Below are positions 20,880 through 32,062 of a stretch of DNA of 64,000 nucleotides, in pieces. Made by a program: the position numbers and the translations under genes. The notes below the pieces were generated by a model. The model searched no databases and was not told the DNA's origin. It was given only the letters and a program-made list of their open reading frames with translations. The DNA is from Monomorium pharaonis (taxonomy: Eukaryota > Arthropoda > Insecta > Hymenoptera > Formicidae), in contig NC_050470.1 in assembly GCF_013373865.1 (NCBI RefSeq), positions 16,061,244-16,125,243 of the forward strand, in the 5' to 3' direction. Each line of letters begins with the position of its first letter. Within the stretch, counting starts at the first letter, position 1.

Positions 20880-21340
20880 ATCATTCTGTGTCGACATTTA
20901 AGGAGCGGGATTCCTTGTCGGCAATCTTATTACCAATAGATGTAATGTATGTAAAAAATGTAAAAAGGAGATGTTCCTTTGCTTGCACTATTGTCAAATT
21001 TTTTTGGAGAAGCATATCTGAAAGATGCTGGTGCTTTACCGATCCAAAACGGTTGACATATGACATAGCGCTGTAGCATTTTCTAAATGTAGCAAGATCT
21101 CACAGTCGAAGCAAAAGGTTGGAAGCAAAACATTTCAGGCCGTAAGATGCAGTCAGCAGTTCCAGTTCGTTAATATGACGAGTGTCCTCTTTACTGGACC
21201 ATCATCCATTCGAGGCCACAACAAGCGCCCCAATCGAACCCACAAAAGAAGCATCTGTGAATATTTCGCAAATATACTGGCCAAAGCAGAACTTATTAGG
21301 ATGGTCGTGGTCCAAAAGGGTCCTGCGCCATAAATAAAAA
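20880..21340 (-). pseudogene. DIRS-type RNase H domain
   Basis: The minus strand starts near 21340. It reads IFTDASFVGSIGALVVASNG (the TDAS aspartate is the first RNase H carboxylate), then HINELELLTASYGLKCFAS (catalytic Glu), YVNRFGSVKHQHLSDML, and SIGNKIADKESRSL with the final AD aspartate. Two in-frame stops and a lost third-aspartate region show it is dead. The order RNase H, IDLFAS block, tyrosine recombinase matches DIRS1-like elements. The upstream reverse transcriptase is missing, presumably displaced or lost around the LTR insertion at 21410. Confidence 0.75.
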
Positions 21341-21409
21341 TTATTCATCAATTATCGCTGTGTTTGCATTGGTGTTCCCGATCATGTTTAGGGCCGGCTT
21401 GATAAAGGC

Positions 21410-21934
21410 TATTGTGAATGACACATTCACACCAAATAAAAAGGGTGTCAGTAGCATACGATAACGTAAGTCGATCAGCTGCATCGCTCAGTACCGAGTG
21501 CATTGCGCGAGCCGTGCAATCTACCCGAAAATTAGTGCAATGTTCCTTAGACAGCACCTGCTGTCTAAGCAGAATTTTGGACCACTGACCGAGTTACGCA
21601 TTAACATAATTCTCCCCTCCTTTAACCAAATAACCAAAATTTACAAGTATTTAAACCGCTAAAAGAAAGCAAAGGACGGGTCAGTCGAGCGAAGTACCAC
21701 GGTACTCTCCCTTGCGGAGTCGTGGTCCGGCAACTAAATCTGTTATAATTTGATCGCGACACTCTGTTTTTCAGGGTCGCGATTCAACATTGTAGTTAAA
21801 ATTTTGCAAGCAAGAGCAATAAACCAAGATTGCAAAACAAACTCTACAAGTGCGGTACAAGTGCCTTCGATAAGTATCTTTACCGGATCCCTGACAGCGA
21901 TCCCGTCCGTACTCAGGAAGTTATAGGATACACA
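21410..21934 (+). mobile_element. 5' LTR of env-bearing LTR element
   Basis: About 525 bp, homologous along its length to 23949-24439. Shared blocks include CTTAGACAGCACCTGCTGTC, TACAAGTATTTAAACCGCTA (TATA-like) and AGTACCACGGTACTCTCCCT. It begins TATTGTGAATGACAC, with TG apparently mutated to TA, and ends near GGATACACA. A primer-binding-site candidate TGGTGACAGCGG follows at 21936. Confidence 0.85.
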
Positions 21935-22820
21935 GTGGTGACAGCGGTGGAATTCACCGCCAAAAAGAAGATCCAAAAAAAGCCGAACGTAACAGAGCAG
22001 TCAGCTGTAAGGCCAGAAAGCCAGCCACGGTGGAATGTACACAACGCGTCAGCGATTACAAAGTAAACTAAGACGACGCACAGTGGGAGATTTAGTCACC
22101 TTTTTGAACAAAAATATGGCGAAAACTCAAATCTTAATCAATCTTAATGTTCGGGATTCAGTACATATTGAGCTCGCCCCGTCGCGTCACATGGCAGCAT
22201 CTATCTGGCTAAACAAACCCAGATCGTGAAGCGAAGCGCTAGCGTAATTCGCGCATCCGTCGGCTCGTCTCCCGTTTCACTTTATTACGTGTGTTATATT
22301 GCAGTGGTACACGGTGACTATGTGCGAGATATTTTCCATTGTGATTGTGCTCGTCTCATTTCGTGGGATCTTGATGTACAGAATCCGATTGTCATTTTCC
22401 ACGTGGTGCAGATCGGGTCACTCTGATGACGGCGGTATGATTGAGTTAAACACGAATAAAATTAATGTGCAATATCATATTGATACTCAAAATTCATGAT
22501 ATTAAAAAAATATGTTTTTTTTTAAATTGCTTAGAAAAGAATGAACTTTAAGAATCTGAATTAATATTAGCAAAATTTTAACGAGAAACTTGTGCAAAAT
22601 AATAACAAACTTTTACTTTTTTCAATTAAAAAACACATGTTTGGTTTTCATACGATACAAAAGGTTTGCACTTAACAAATCAAACTTTTGCGCAGGGATT
22701 CTCAAAGTAGAGTTTTTGCCCTTTAATTTAAAGAAAAGTACATGTAATTTGGATGATTTTTTGCAAAGTTGAATTACTTTGAAGATTGCCTAAAAATCGG
22801 TCAAAAATTACTCCCTAATA
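21935..22820 (+). other. Internal region of the env-bearing LTR element without gag-pol
   Basis: About 880 bp between the primer-binding site and the env frame. There is no gag, protease, reverse transcriptase or integrase. A splice-acceptor-like TTACGTGTGTTATATTGCAG lies near 22285-22304, just before a short hydrophobic frame that could be the env signal peptide. This suggests internal deletion or a spliced subgenomic env RNA that was copied. The rest is AT-rich and uninformative. Confidence 0.5.
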
Positions 22821-23860
22821 ATGGACTTAACCAGCGACATGAAAGACATCATCGAACATCTCACACACACGCGGGATGCAACGATCATGACATACTTACT
22901 ACCCGTCGAACAAAAAATCAAAGAATTGGACAAGGCCACCCTACAATTAGCAAAAAAAAAAGATTTCCTTTTCAAGGTAGTGCTCGAGAATTGACGGACC
23001 ATCTTGAAATACATAAAAACAAGCGCGTACTTCAACAGCTCCTTCGTGTATATGACTTTGAAATTTTCAATGATTACTCGCTACAGTACGAAATCGCCAA
23101 CGTGATACCGCTGCCTACACACGATCATGGCAACGTGTCCACGATAGCAAAAATTGGACATCCAACACTAGATATCAGTAAAGAAAACCACCATTATCTT
23201 GTGTTGAACAAACTCAAGCTAAGCACATATGTACGGGAACGTGATAGCTACACGTGCGACCAAGATCAACTCATATATCACGTGCAAGAAAACACACCTT
23301 GCAAAGTGCAGATGTACATAAAAATGCACAGCAAAAACTGCGGTACCGGACATTTCGTAACGAATGAAACAATTTGGATAACGCTAGCAGAACCAAGGGC
23401 TTGGCTATTTTCTACTGCAAAGGAACAAGACGTAACAATAACCTGCGCAGAGCAGGAAGAATGGAAATACACCCTATACCGATCTGGAAAATTAACATTA
23501 AACGCCGGATGCTATTTAATTACAAAATTTGTCACGCTACGGGCCGCAAGAGAAGATGTAACACAACGGATCACAGCAAACGTGCCAAGCTACAATCTCT
23601 CGCGATTTCGCGAAAAAGATAAAATTAAAATAAAACCCGTGCCGGTAGTCTAGCTGAGAAAGGTAATAAAAAATCTCAACCAACTAATACCGTTTAGCCA
23701 AAGTTTAGATGAAATGACGTCTCACGCGGACAACATTAACTTAATAGAAGCCTTTGCGTACCCGACAAGATCGGCAACGTTAATAACCATAATAATTATC
23801 ATTATTGTAATTGTAGTCTGTAAGCATAAAAAAACAAAATTTGTACATAACCCAATATAA
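22821..23860 (+). pseudogene. Envelope (baculovirus-F-like/errantivirus-type) pseudogene
   Basis: Remnant of an insect endogenous-retrovirus envelope gene. The first part (22821-22994) is in one frame and the larger part (about 23000-23650) in another, so there is a frameshift near 22990. A TAG at 23651-23653 interrupts, after which the same register continues to a TAA at 23858-23860. The central part has several spaced cysteines and Asn-x-Thr sites. The tail contains an Ile/Val-rich membrane-spanning segment (about 23778-23820) followed by a short basic cytoplasmic tail. That layout, cysteine-rich ectodomain then single C-terminal anchor, is that of insect F-like envelope proteins. The breaks make it non-functional as it stands. 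Confidence 0.7.
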
Positions 23861-23948
23861 GACGACATGATAAAACTATTATATAAGCGAAAATTAAGTA
23901 TAAGCAAAACCTCAGTCTCCTCGCTTTCTTTTTATCAGGAGGAGGGGA

Positions 23949-24439
23949 ATATTATAAGTGACATACTCATGCCAAATGAAAAGGGTGTCAGTAGCATGAA
24001 GTAAGTCGGTCAGCATCGAGCGCATTGCGCGAGATACAGCGCAATCCACCCGAAAATTAGCACAATGCTCCTTAGACAGCACCTGCTGTCTAAGCAGAAT
24101 TTCGAACCACTGACCGAGTTACGCATTAACGTAATCTCTCCCTCGACCAAATAACCAAAATTTACAAGTATTTAAACCGCTAAAAGAAAGCAAGGGACGG
24201 GTCAGTCGAGCGAAGTACCACGGTACTCTCCCTTGCGGAGTCGTGGTCCGGCAACTAAGTCTGTTATAACCATTCGATCATGAAACTCTGCTTTGCGGGA
24301 TCGCAATCCAACATTGTAGTTAAAATCTTGCAAACAAGAACAATAAATCAAGATTGCAAAACTCAAGTGCGGTACAAGTGCCTTCGACTTTTCACCGGCA
24401 GCGATGCCGTTCGTACTCCGAAAATTATGGCATACAACA
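23949..24439 (+). mobile_element. 3' LTR of env-bearing LTR element
   Basis: About 491 bp; preceded by a polypurine tract AGGAGGAGGGGAA (about 23936-23948). Ends CATACAACA. Flank AGGT (24440-24443) versus AGGC (21406-21409) is a possible 4-bp target duplication with one mismatch. Confidence 0.85.
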
Positions 24440-24539
24440 AGGTTCTCTTAGTTAAAGAGAGAGTATGTTGGTCATCCGCAAGAAGAATTAGTCGTCTGCA
24501 GCAAAGCGTTGCGGCCTCCCTGTGGAAGGAGATTAGATA

Positions 24540-25380
24540 TATCAAGCTTTATGAGCTCCGATAATCTCAAACTTAGGGCTCTGAAACAAGCCGCAACTTG
24601 TTTTTGCTCTTGCGTCTCGTACTCGATCGTCCTTCTTGATTGCCAACGACGCCGACTTAAGGGCTGGGATCAAAATTTTGTTGAGGTTCGGCGGGCCTAG
24701 AGTTGTCACCTCGTCTTTGGTTTCGTATTTATCGAATTTAGTACGTAGTGTCTCGCCAATGCTTTCCCGAACAGCTTTCCCGCTTTCAGAGTGAATTAAA
24801 AAAGCGCAGGCTCCCAAGATGAGTTGGCCAGCTGCACAGGTACCGTGAAGAATGTATCCGCCAAAAACGGCGGAGTTGGAGATAGAGTCTTACCCGTCTC
24901 GATCTTGTTCGCAAACGTGACGAGAGGAACTTGTCTTAAAACTGCGTAAGGAGAGAACGAACTTAGCAAAAAAAAAGAAGTACACCAAGGAACAATCGGC
25001 TATGTCCCTTTTTTGCCAATTTTTTTTCTTAACGGAAAAGAGAGAAGATCGATAAGAAGACATACTTGAATTAGAGTCCCAGTCGTCGTGGACCGTCTGT
25101 CTTTGTTTTTTAGCTCCTGGTCTAGTATGGACGCCGCAACATACAAGGCGTTGAGGCGTTGTTCTGCTTTTTGAGCAGCAAGAGTATCTTTCGTAGCATC
25201 GCCTATGGGTGTCACTTCGGGGATGAGTTATGGCGAGGTGAAGGAGAATTTTCGAAATCACAAGAATCATAATCTCAAGAACGATCAGATCCGCGGGAAC
25301 GATCGCGTGTTCGCGATTTTTTGTGGGATCGAGAGCGATTATTCTGAGAATTACGACGCCTCGGAGAACAAGCAGGATGT
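24540..25380 (-). pseudogene. DIRS-type gag-like fragment
   Basis: On the minus strand the order is: an Arg/Ser-rich stretch (RRRNSQNNRSRSHKKSRTRD), then GDATKDTLAAQKAEQRLNAL, and after frame changes LGPPNLNKILIPALKSASLA and KKDDRVRDARAKTSCGLFQ. The PPNLN...L..A....K.RD pattern resembles the N-terminal (gag-like) ORF of DIRS elements. It is collinear with the RNase H and recombinase fragments on the same strand, separated by the env-bearing LTR element. Broken by several frame changes. Confidence 0.5.
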
Positions 25381-25640
25381 TTACGGGAGTGTTTTCTTAT
25401 TGAACGAATTATGGATCGAACACAACACTCTTGTACACGAACCTGTTAGCTCTATGGCAACAGAAAGCACAATGGGCGGTGCGCGCCAAGGACCGCACGG
25501 AATGGGCCCGACCTGAATGGGCACGGGCTTTTGCTTTCGTACGGGACAGGATTTGAACTCTATTGACAAAGCGCGTAAAAACGCGACTACATTATTATTC
25601 ACCCGGACGAGGCCCAAGACATAATTATATATATGTACAT

Positions 25641-26606
25641 GGGTCATTCTACATCAACCGGGCTACCACTCTGCCCAAAATTTGATGCAACGGAGTGCGA
25701 CGAATGACGGATCAAAATGTTCGTAAAAACATTGCCTTTCAAAAGCTATCTGGCCTTTTGGTAAAATGGCGAATTTAATATGGCGGTGAAATATCCTATT
25801 TTCAGTGTTAAAGGATGAAACTCAGAAATTTCTTCTTCACACAATTTGGTAAACGTTTATATAAAATATCAATATTGAATGATGCTTAGAGACTTCGTGC
25901 TAGAGAAGTGTTACTTGCAATTTCTTTCCAGATAATACGAAAAATGCACGAGCAGATGAATTTTTTATTCCTTGTGGTGCTGCAGAGAACCTCTTCGCAA
26001 AAGACTTTTTGATTTTTGCATGTTAATTTTGGCTATAATGAAACAATTTTGTGTTCTCAAACTTTTTCTTTGCTCCATCAAAGAGATTGCAATATTGATG
26101 GTTTTATAAAAACATTTACCGAATTTTGTGAAAAAGAAGTTGCTGGATTTACACCCTTTGACATATTTGAATCCGACATTTTGAATTTTGCAATTCTGAT
26201 GCCAAATTCGTGATCGGCGACCTTGAAAATGTCTGAGTAATTATTTTTAATCTGTAACAAAGAATTTTCAGCCACTTAGTCTAAGAATGGGATATTTAGC
26301 CACTATATTGGATCCGTCATATTGAATTTCTCAATTCTGATTTCAGATTTGTGATCAGAAAAAACCCTTGAAACGTCCTATTCAATCTAGTTTTTGCTTC
26401 AAGTTTTGCACATTATAATCAACGACTTCGTTAAATCAATTAGGAGTTTTGTCAATTGCAGCCGCCATATTGACCCTCCATTTTAAATTTTATCAAAAAG
26501 CAAATGGGTTTTGAAAGACGATATTTACAAACATTTTGGTCTGTCATTCGTCATCGTTGCATCAAATTTTGGGCAAAGCGGTGGCCCGGTTGACGTAGAA
26601 TGACCC
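25641..26606. mobile_element. TIR element/MITE with about 110-bp terminal inverted repeats
   Basis: Left end GGGTCATTCTACATCAACCG and right end (reverse complement) GGGTCATTCTACGTCAACCG, continuing through TTTGATGCAACG and GACGAATGAC. The interior is AT-rich non-coding with degraded repeats. The immediate flanks are AT on both sides, compatible with a 2-bp duplication; a longer one is not evident. Confidence 0.85.
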
Positions 26607-26689
26607 ATCTATTATATATGTCATATTTTACATTTATAATTTTACATATGTATATACAGAAAAATATTAATACTATAATCTTTTTGCAG

Positions 26690-26776
26690 GTAATAATAAT
26701 AATAATAATAACATGGAAACACCAACGACGGAAAGCATAGTGCTTAATTTGGCTCCATTATCATCTGACATTACAT
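26690..26776 (+). CDS. spri: Host gene exon b (sprint/RIN linker)
   Basis: Small 87-bp exon. Acceptor TCTTTTTGCAG|G, donor TTACAT|GTAAGAT. Joined to exon a (phase 1) it gives Gly, then an Asn run from a coding (AAT)n repeat, then METPTTESIVLNLAPLSSDI. It ends in phase 1, as required by exon c. The polyasparagine begins at the exon edge, so the length of the AAT repeat can vary without harming frame. Low-complexity Ser/Asn linker, as expected between SH2 and the catalytic half of RIN proteins. Supported mainly by splice sites and phase agreement. Confidence 0.65.
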
Positions 26777-26999
26777 GTAAGATATTAATATTGTATTTTT
26801 ACAGCACATTTTCTTTGTTATATTAACCCTAGAATGGTAAAATTTTTTTTTTCACCTCAAACACTGGGTTATAAATGTATCCCATTCCTTCCCAATGTTT
26901 TGCATTGAACAGATAAACTAAAATCAATGTTGTGCTGTATAAATCTCTTCGTCCTTTCATGGCGAATACGATGGTGTAATCCACAATAATATTAATTAA

Positions 27000-28775
27000 C
27001 ATTAAACAGGTAAAAAATTAATTTAAATAAGATAAAGTTAAAAAAAATCGGAAAAATGAGTTTTTTTAATCTATCACATTTTCATCATTTTTTACAAATT
27101 TAAAAAACCGAACAGTTTTGGAAAGATAAAGGATAGATTTATAATCGATAGATAAAATAAATTTTGGATATTGTTTAAAAAGTATAATTATCTTGACAAA
27201 TAGGAGTCGAAAAAAAGTCATAGCTTAAAGGATATGGCGACTGTAGAAATTAAAAAAGAATCGGAAAAAAGTTTTTTTTGCTATAAACATATCTTAGGGT
27301 ATCAATAATAGTATGCAAACGGTCCTGATACGAAACAATTTTTTTATGGTGTTTATGAGGCTATACCGAGCGCCTCGAAGCGCGCTCGAACGGTCTCTCA
27401 CTGACGAACAGGGCAAAACAGGCTCATAGAGACTCTAAATTACTAAGAAAAGAAGAGAAAGACATAAATGTCAATCCAGAAGGATAACTATATGGTGCCG
27501 TAATAACAGATTAGTAGTAAATTAAACATTTATTTTATTTAAGAAATGTTGTTACTGAAAATTTTAAATGCATTTTTTTCAAAACCGTACTTTTCAAATC
27601 GGCGAGCAGTGCCACTTAAACAATTTTTATTCAATCAGCTTGAAATTTTAACACCATTTTTTAAAATAGATTTAGCGAAGAAATATGTACGGATTTTACG
27701 ATACGTTAACAATTTTTTTGTTATAAACAATTACAGACAAAATTTTTTGTGAAAAAATAAAAATTTTCTTTAAATTTTTGCCATTTCTTGAGAAATAAAT
27801 ATTTGTTTAATCCCATACGGATTTCTTTAAATATTTATATGTAGAATAATAAGAAATTTTTGTTTTTGTTCTAAATTTATTTAAATAGATGTGAACTTGT
27901 GCGCCGCCCTAAAAATTGCAATTTTTTAACCAGCTATAGCACCACCATTTTTTATGGAATTTTAATCAATAAAAAATTGTTTTAAAGATTAATATGTGTA
28001 TTTTTATGTAGATTTAAATGTATTTACTTTCCACTCTAATATAAAGTATTATATTATGTATTGATTTTCGTAACGCTACAGTGGTCACACCCCTTAAGAA
28101 AAAGAAAAAAAATTATAACGGTCTGACTCGTGTTGCGCTGATTAACTCAGGAGAGGTTCGAGCAGGAGGGAGAAAAATATTAACGCGGGTTTCTTGTTAG
28201 ACTATAAAACTTAATTATACTAGACACAATAGACGTGCACGTTGGACGCGCTATTTAACTTTTTATTACTTTTTAAAAGTAAAGTATAATGATAATTTTA
28301 TATATTTATCTACACAAAGGACCCCGCACAAAAACCTATGGAAATGGGTTCTCGACGAATTTATCTGTAACTTTGGGAAAATGTTGTTTATGTCATCCTG
28401 ATTAAAAGTTCTCATAGCAACAACTCTCTGTAAAGCAGTATTTTAGCTCCAGGAGACCTCAAAGATGGATATTTTATCACGTGATAATTTATCACAGATG
28501 GTTTTAGCTTTCAGAATAATGATTTTGTGTGTGTGTGTGTGCGTGTGTGCGTGCGTGCGTGCGTGTGTGTGAGTGTTGCATAACAAGTGACAAATGCGCC
28601 GCTGTAACAATCCCATTGTGGGATCGCCGGCCGAGCGGAGTGGCAAGGGGAGAGAAATAGGCGTAGCTCTCGACGCGCTCGTCACTTGTTTCATACAAAG
28701 ATTTCGAAACGAATGCGGAACGCAACAAAAGACTATATATTCAGCGAGACTCACGCAAGACTTGCGCGAAGCCTA
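27000..28775. other. Unassigned intron DNA
   Basis: AT-rich with long A/T runs. A GC-richer patch at 27355-27430 and another at about 28600-28770 have a promoter/LTR-like look (ACTATATATTCAGCGAGACT). A (GT)n/(GCGT)n repeat lies at about 28526-28572. No genes recognised. Confidence 0.35.
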
Positions 28776-29555
28776 ACAATACTTGTTATAAACTTGAATA
28801 AATATAATCATCTAACATCGCATTACTGGGGATATTTTTTATCCTATCATTGTATGTTATAGCATTTTCTCTTCAATATTTTTCAAATAATTGCAGTAAA
28901 GAGCAAATATATTCTATTATTTTCATTATAATATATTAATACGCTCTTTCCTTTTGTGTTCTGTTTCGAATTTACTAAGTTTGTGCTGGTAAAAGAGCAC
29001 GATCAATAATCAATGATTCAGATTGGTTTAGCGAAACAGATTACGTTGTTATATCTGTGATGACACTTTTCTACCGGCACAAATGAGTCGAATAGATGAG
29101 ATAGTCATAGATGAGGATGAAAATACAACTCGCCGCGAAATCGCTATTGTTAGACGTGATTCTTTTAACAGACCAACTTTTGAAATAACAGATTGAAGAC
29201 TCTGCATCAATTGTAATCGACTCGTTCTTGATGAGATACACATAATAGAAGACGTTCCCACTTGCCTTCGACTTAATGTTTTGACACAAACTGCCAATCG
29301 TACTTGCGCAATATGCTCTGCTGAAGACCTGCAGCAGACTATTTTACCAGCACAAACTTAGTAAATTCGAAACAGAACACAAAAGGAAAGAGCGTATTAA
29401 TATATTATAATGAAAATAATAGAATATATTTGCTCTTTACTGCAATTATTTGAAAAATTTTGAAGAGAAAATGCTATAACATACAATGATAGGATAAAAA
29501 ATATTCCCAGTAATGCGATGATTATATTTATTCAAGTTTATAACAAGTATTGTCA
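28776..29555. repeat. Inverted duplication, arms of about 220 bp
   Basis: 28776-28993 and 29333-29555 are near-perfect reverse complements (for example CTTTCCTTTTGTGTTCTGTT against AACAGAACACAAAAGGAAAG). The spacer between them carries the N-terminal coding piece of the transposase, and the right arm runs into its next coding segment. Confidence 0.9.
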
Positions 29556-30716
29556 ACGTCATCTTGATGATAGAGGTTTTTTCCTGGAGCCATTATTATG
29601 TGGTTTACGATTTATAAACAGATCGTATGTTCTTAAAGGTCCACAACTTGCGATTCTTCTGCAAGGACTCCGCAATGTCGCTGTTAATAAGCACAGATTT
29701 GTTGATGAAAATAAAAATAGTCTCACAGATTCTGAATCTTCATCATTCTTTCCCGTGATAAAAGAGCAATTTTTAGAACTCTTTAACTATTGTGATAGAG
29801 TAATTTGCAATGGGGGTCACAGGTACGTATCGAAAAAAGATCTCTTGGTGTTTTTATGTAACCTACGATAGGGTTTAGCTGATGACTTTTTGCAAGTTAT
29901 TTTCGAGTATTCAAGTAGACAAGCAACAAAAATGGCAATTTCTACTGTTCGCCAATCTCTAATGCAACGATTCGTTCCAGAAAACATTGGTCTTAATTCA
30001 ATTACTAGAGAAAATTATATATTGCAAGACACGTACCTGAATTGGTTAATGAATTTTACAATGCTAATCCAAACATTTCTTGTGTAATGGCTGCGATCGA
30101 TGGAATTTATAGTTATATACCCAAAAGTAATCATTTTCGTATATTACGTCAGTCTTTTTTGATGCATAAGAGTCGTCATTTATTGAAACCCATATTTATA
30201 GTCGCACTTGATAGATTTATTTTCGATATTCAAGGTCTTTATTTTTCCGATTCTCGGAATAATAATGCGATTTTGGAGAATGAATTCGAGAAAGATACAG
30301 AAAGAATGAGAGAATGGTTCCGCGATGGAGACATTCTAATTGTATATAGAGGATATCGTGATGCTACAGAGCTCTTGGCCCGGTTGGGTATTATATAGAA
30401 AATGCCTGCATTCCTTCAACAAGGAATAAATCAACTCACTACAGAAGAAGCCAATGATTCACGATTAGTTACCGAAACAAAATGGATTGTTGAAGCTCGA
30501 AATGGTCATATCAAATCGATATTCAAATTCTTTCAACAGATTATATCAATATCACATCTTCTGAATCTCGATAATTTCTATCATATTGCTGGTGCAATTA
30601 TCGATAGGTATCCAGTTATTGAGATGCCAGGAGCTAATGCAGAATTGGCTTGTCAGGTGTTTCAGAGAGCTAACACCAAATATTATTCAGGCACTAGTCA
30701 AGGTTGATAATCTGTA
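29083..30716 (+). pseudogene. ISL2EU-like (DDE_Tnp_4) transposase pseudogene
   Basis: The N-terminal piece (29083-29361) has paired cysteines (LCINCNRL and CAICSAEDL), a likely zinc-binding domain, with an in-frame stop. The second piece (from about 29518) reads NKYCQRHLDDRGFFLEPLLC, a stop at 29869, then SRQATKMAISTVRQSLMQRF. After a frameshift near 30040 comes AAIDGIYSYIPKSNHF (first DDE aspartate), KSRHLLKPIFIVALDRF, and DILIVYRGYRDATELL, where the usual Asp of IVDRGYRD is Tyr. A nonsense codon then precedes KMPAFLQQGINQLTTEEAND and TKWIVEARNGHIKSIFKFF. The solo LTR truncates the end. The homologous minus-strand copy at 60962-62058 retains the C-terminal SWIM zinc finger missing here. Confidence 0.75.
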
Positions 30717-30721
30717 CATAC

Positions 30722-31155
30722 TGTTGTACCTCTAGTTTGGAGTACTGAAGGGATCGCTGCCAGAGATCTCGAGAAGAATTTTTAGTGACTCACACCGTGT
30801 CTTCGTCTTGAACATTTTATTATATTTTCCGTTTACAATAGCGCCATGACCTCGCAAAGCAGAGTGTCGTGTGTTAAACTCGGATTGACCCGTCTCTCAC
30901 TTTCTTTGGCGGCTTATATACCCGTAAATTTAATTGTTTGGTCGAGGGAAGGGGACGATTGCGCTAGGGCGTAAATTGGTCAATGATCAAAAATTTTGCT
31001 TAGACAGCAAGTGCTGTCTAAGGAGCATTGCGTTGTCGAGCGGATTGCGCGGAACCTCGCGCAATGCGCTCGATACTGACCAATGCAGCTGATCTACTTA
31101 CATCATCGGTGCTCTTGACACCTTTTTTATCGTTGTGAGTGTGTCACTCATAACA
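30722..31155 (-). mobile_element. Solo LTR of the env-bearing element family, minus strand
   Basis: Read on the minus strand it begins TGTTATGAGTGACACACTCA, contains CTTAGACAGCACTTGCTGTC and GGGTATATAAGCCGCCAAAG, and ends near GTACAACA. It aligns with the LTRs at 21410 and 23949. It interrupts the C-terminal coding part of the transposase. No clear target duplication. Confidence 0.75.
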
Positions 31156-31370
31156 ACCCGAAATAAAATGGATATTAGTATGATCAGATGTAAAAATATA
31201 TAATTAGATACGAAAAGATCTAATAATACATAATCATATATAATCTAATCCGAAATTTGGCGCGAGATGATCATATATAATCATAAAAATATATAATTAG
31301 ATATGAAAAAATCTAATAATATATGATTTTTTATATGATTATATAATAGGTATTATATATGATTTTTTCT

Positions 31371-32062
31371 TGCCAAATTCTTCAAAGAGAATTTGGCAAG
31401 AAGAAAAAAAAATAAAAAATATTATTTCTTAATGATTTTATATTAGGATATACATATTGTGATAACATATTTTATATATGTAAAATAGTTTTATATACAT
31501 AACATATATTAATAATAAAATTATTAATATTCAATTATTTAATAAAAATAAAAAGTTTTTAACGAGAAAAGTATTTTAGATACAACCTCCCAGTATATTT
31601 CTTTAGAGGGATCCAGTTCTTTAGACGCGCCTGAGGCGTTTACGTGTGTTCAGCGACTCGGCCGTCAACGAACGGTAGTGGAGGAACGGTAGGCGTCGCC
31701 TCTGAAATCTGCCCGAAAAGGGCAACTAACGTTGAGCACTGGATAAATAAATTAATCAGATTGTGATATAAACGTGCCTCATTTTCACTTTATGTCTGTA
31801 TTGCTTGGAAGTAATGACATTTCGATACCAGCTAGTGTCTCTCTCGATTCTTAAGACATTAAAATATTTTCTCGTTAAATACTTTTTATTTTTATTAAAT
31901 AATTGAATATTAATAATTTTATTATTAATATATGTTATGTATATAAAACTATTTTACATATATAAAATATGTTATCATAATATGTATATCATAATATAAA
32001 ATCATTAAGAAATAATATTTTTTATTTTTTTCCTTCTTGTCAAATTCTCTTTGAAGAATTGG
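31371..32062. repeat. Palindromic element with about 200-bp arms
   Basis: 31371-31575 and 31862-32062 are reverse complements (GAGAATTTGGCAAGAAG against CTTCTTGTCAAATTCTC, continuing through AAAATCATTAAGAAATAATA). The 290-bp spacer is GC-richer with GACGCGCCTGAGGCG, and has no recognisable gene. Confidence 0.8.

Noticed and set aside
20193..21076. Frames of 147-176 codons across foldback copy C
   Set aside because: Repetitive translations of the arm units and microsatellite; no start context or domain.
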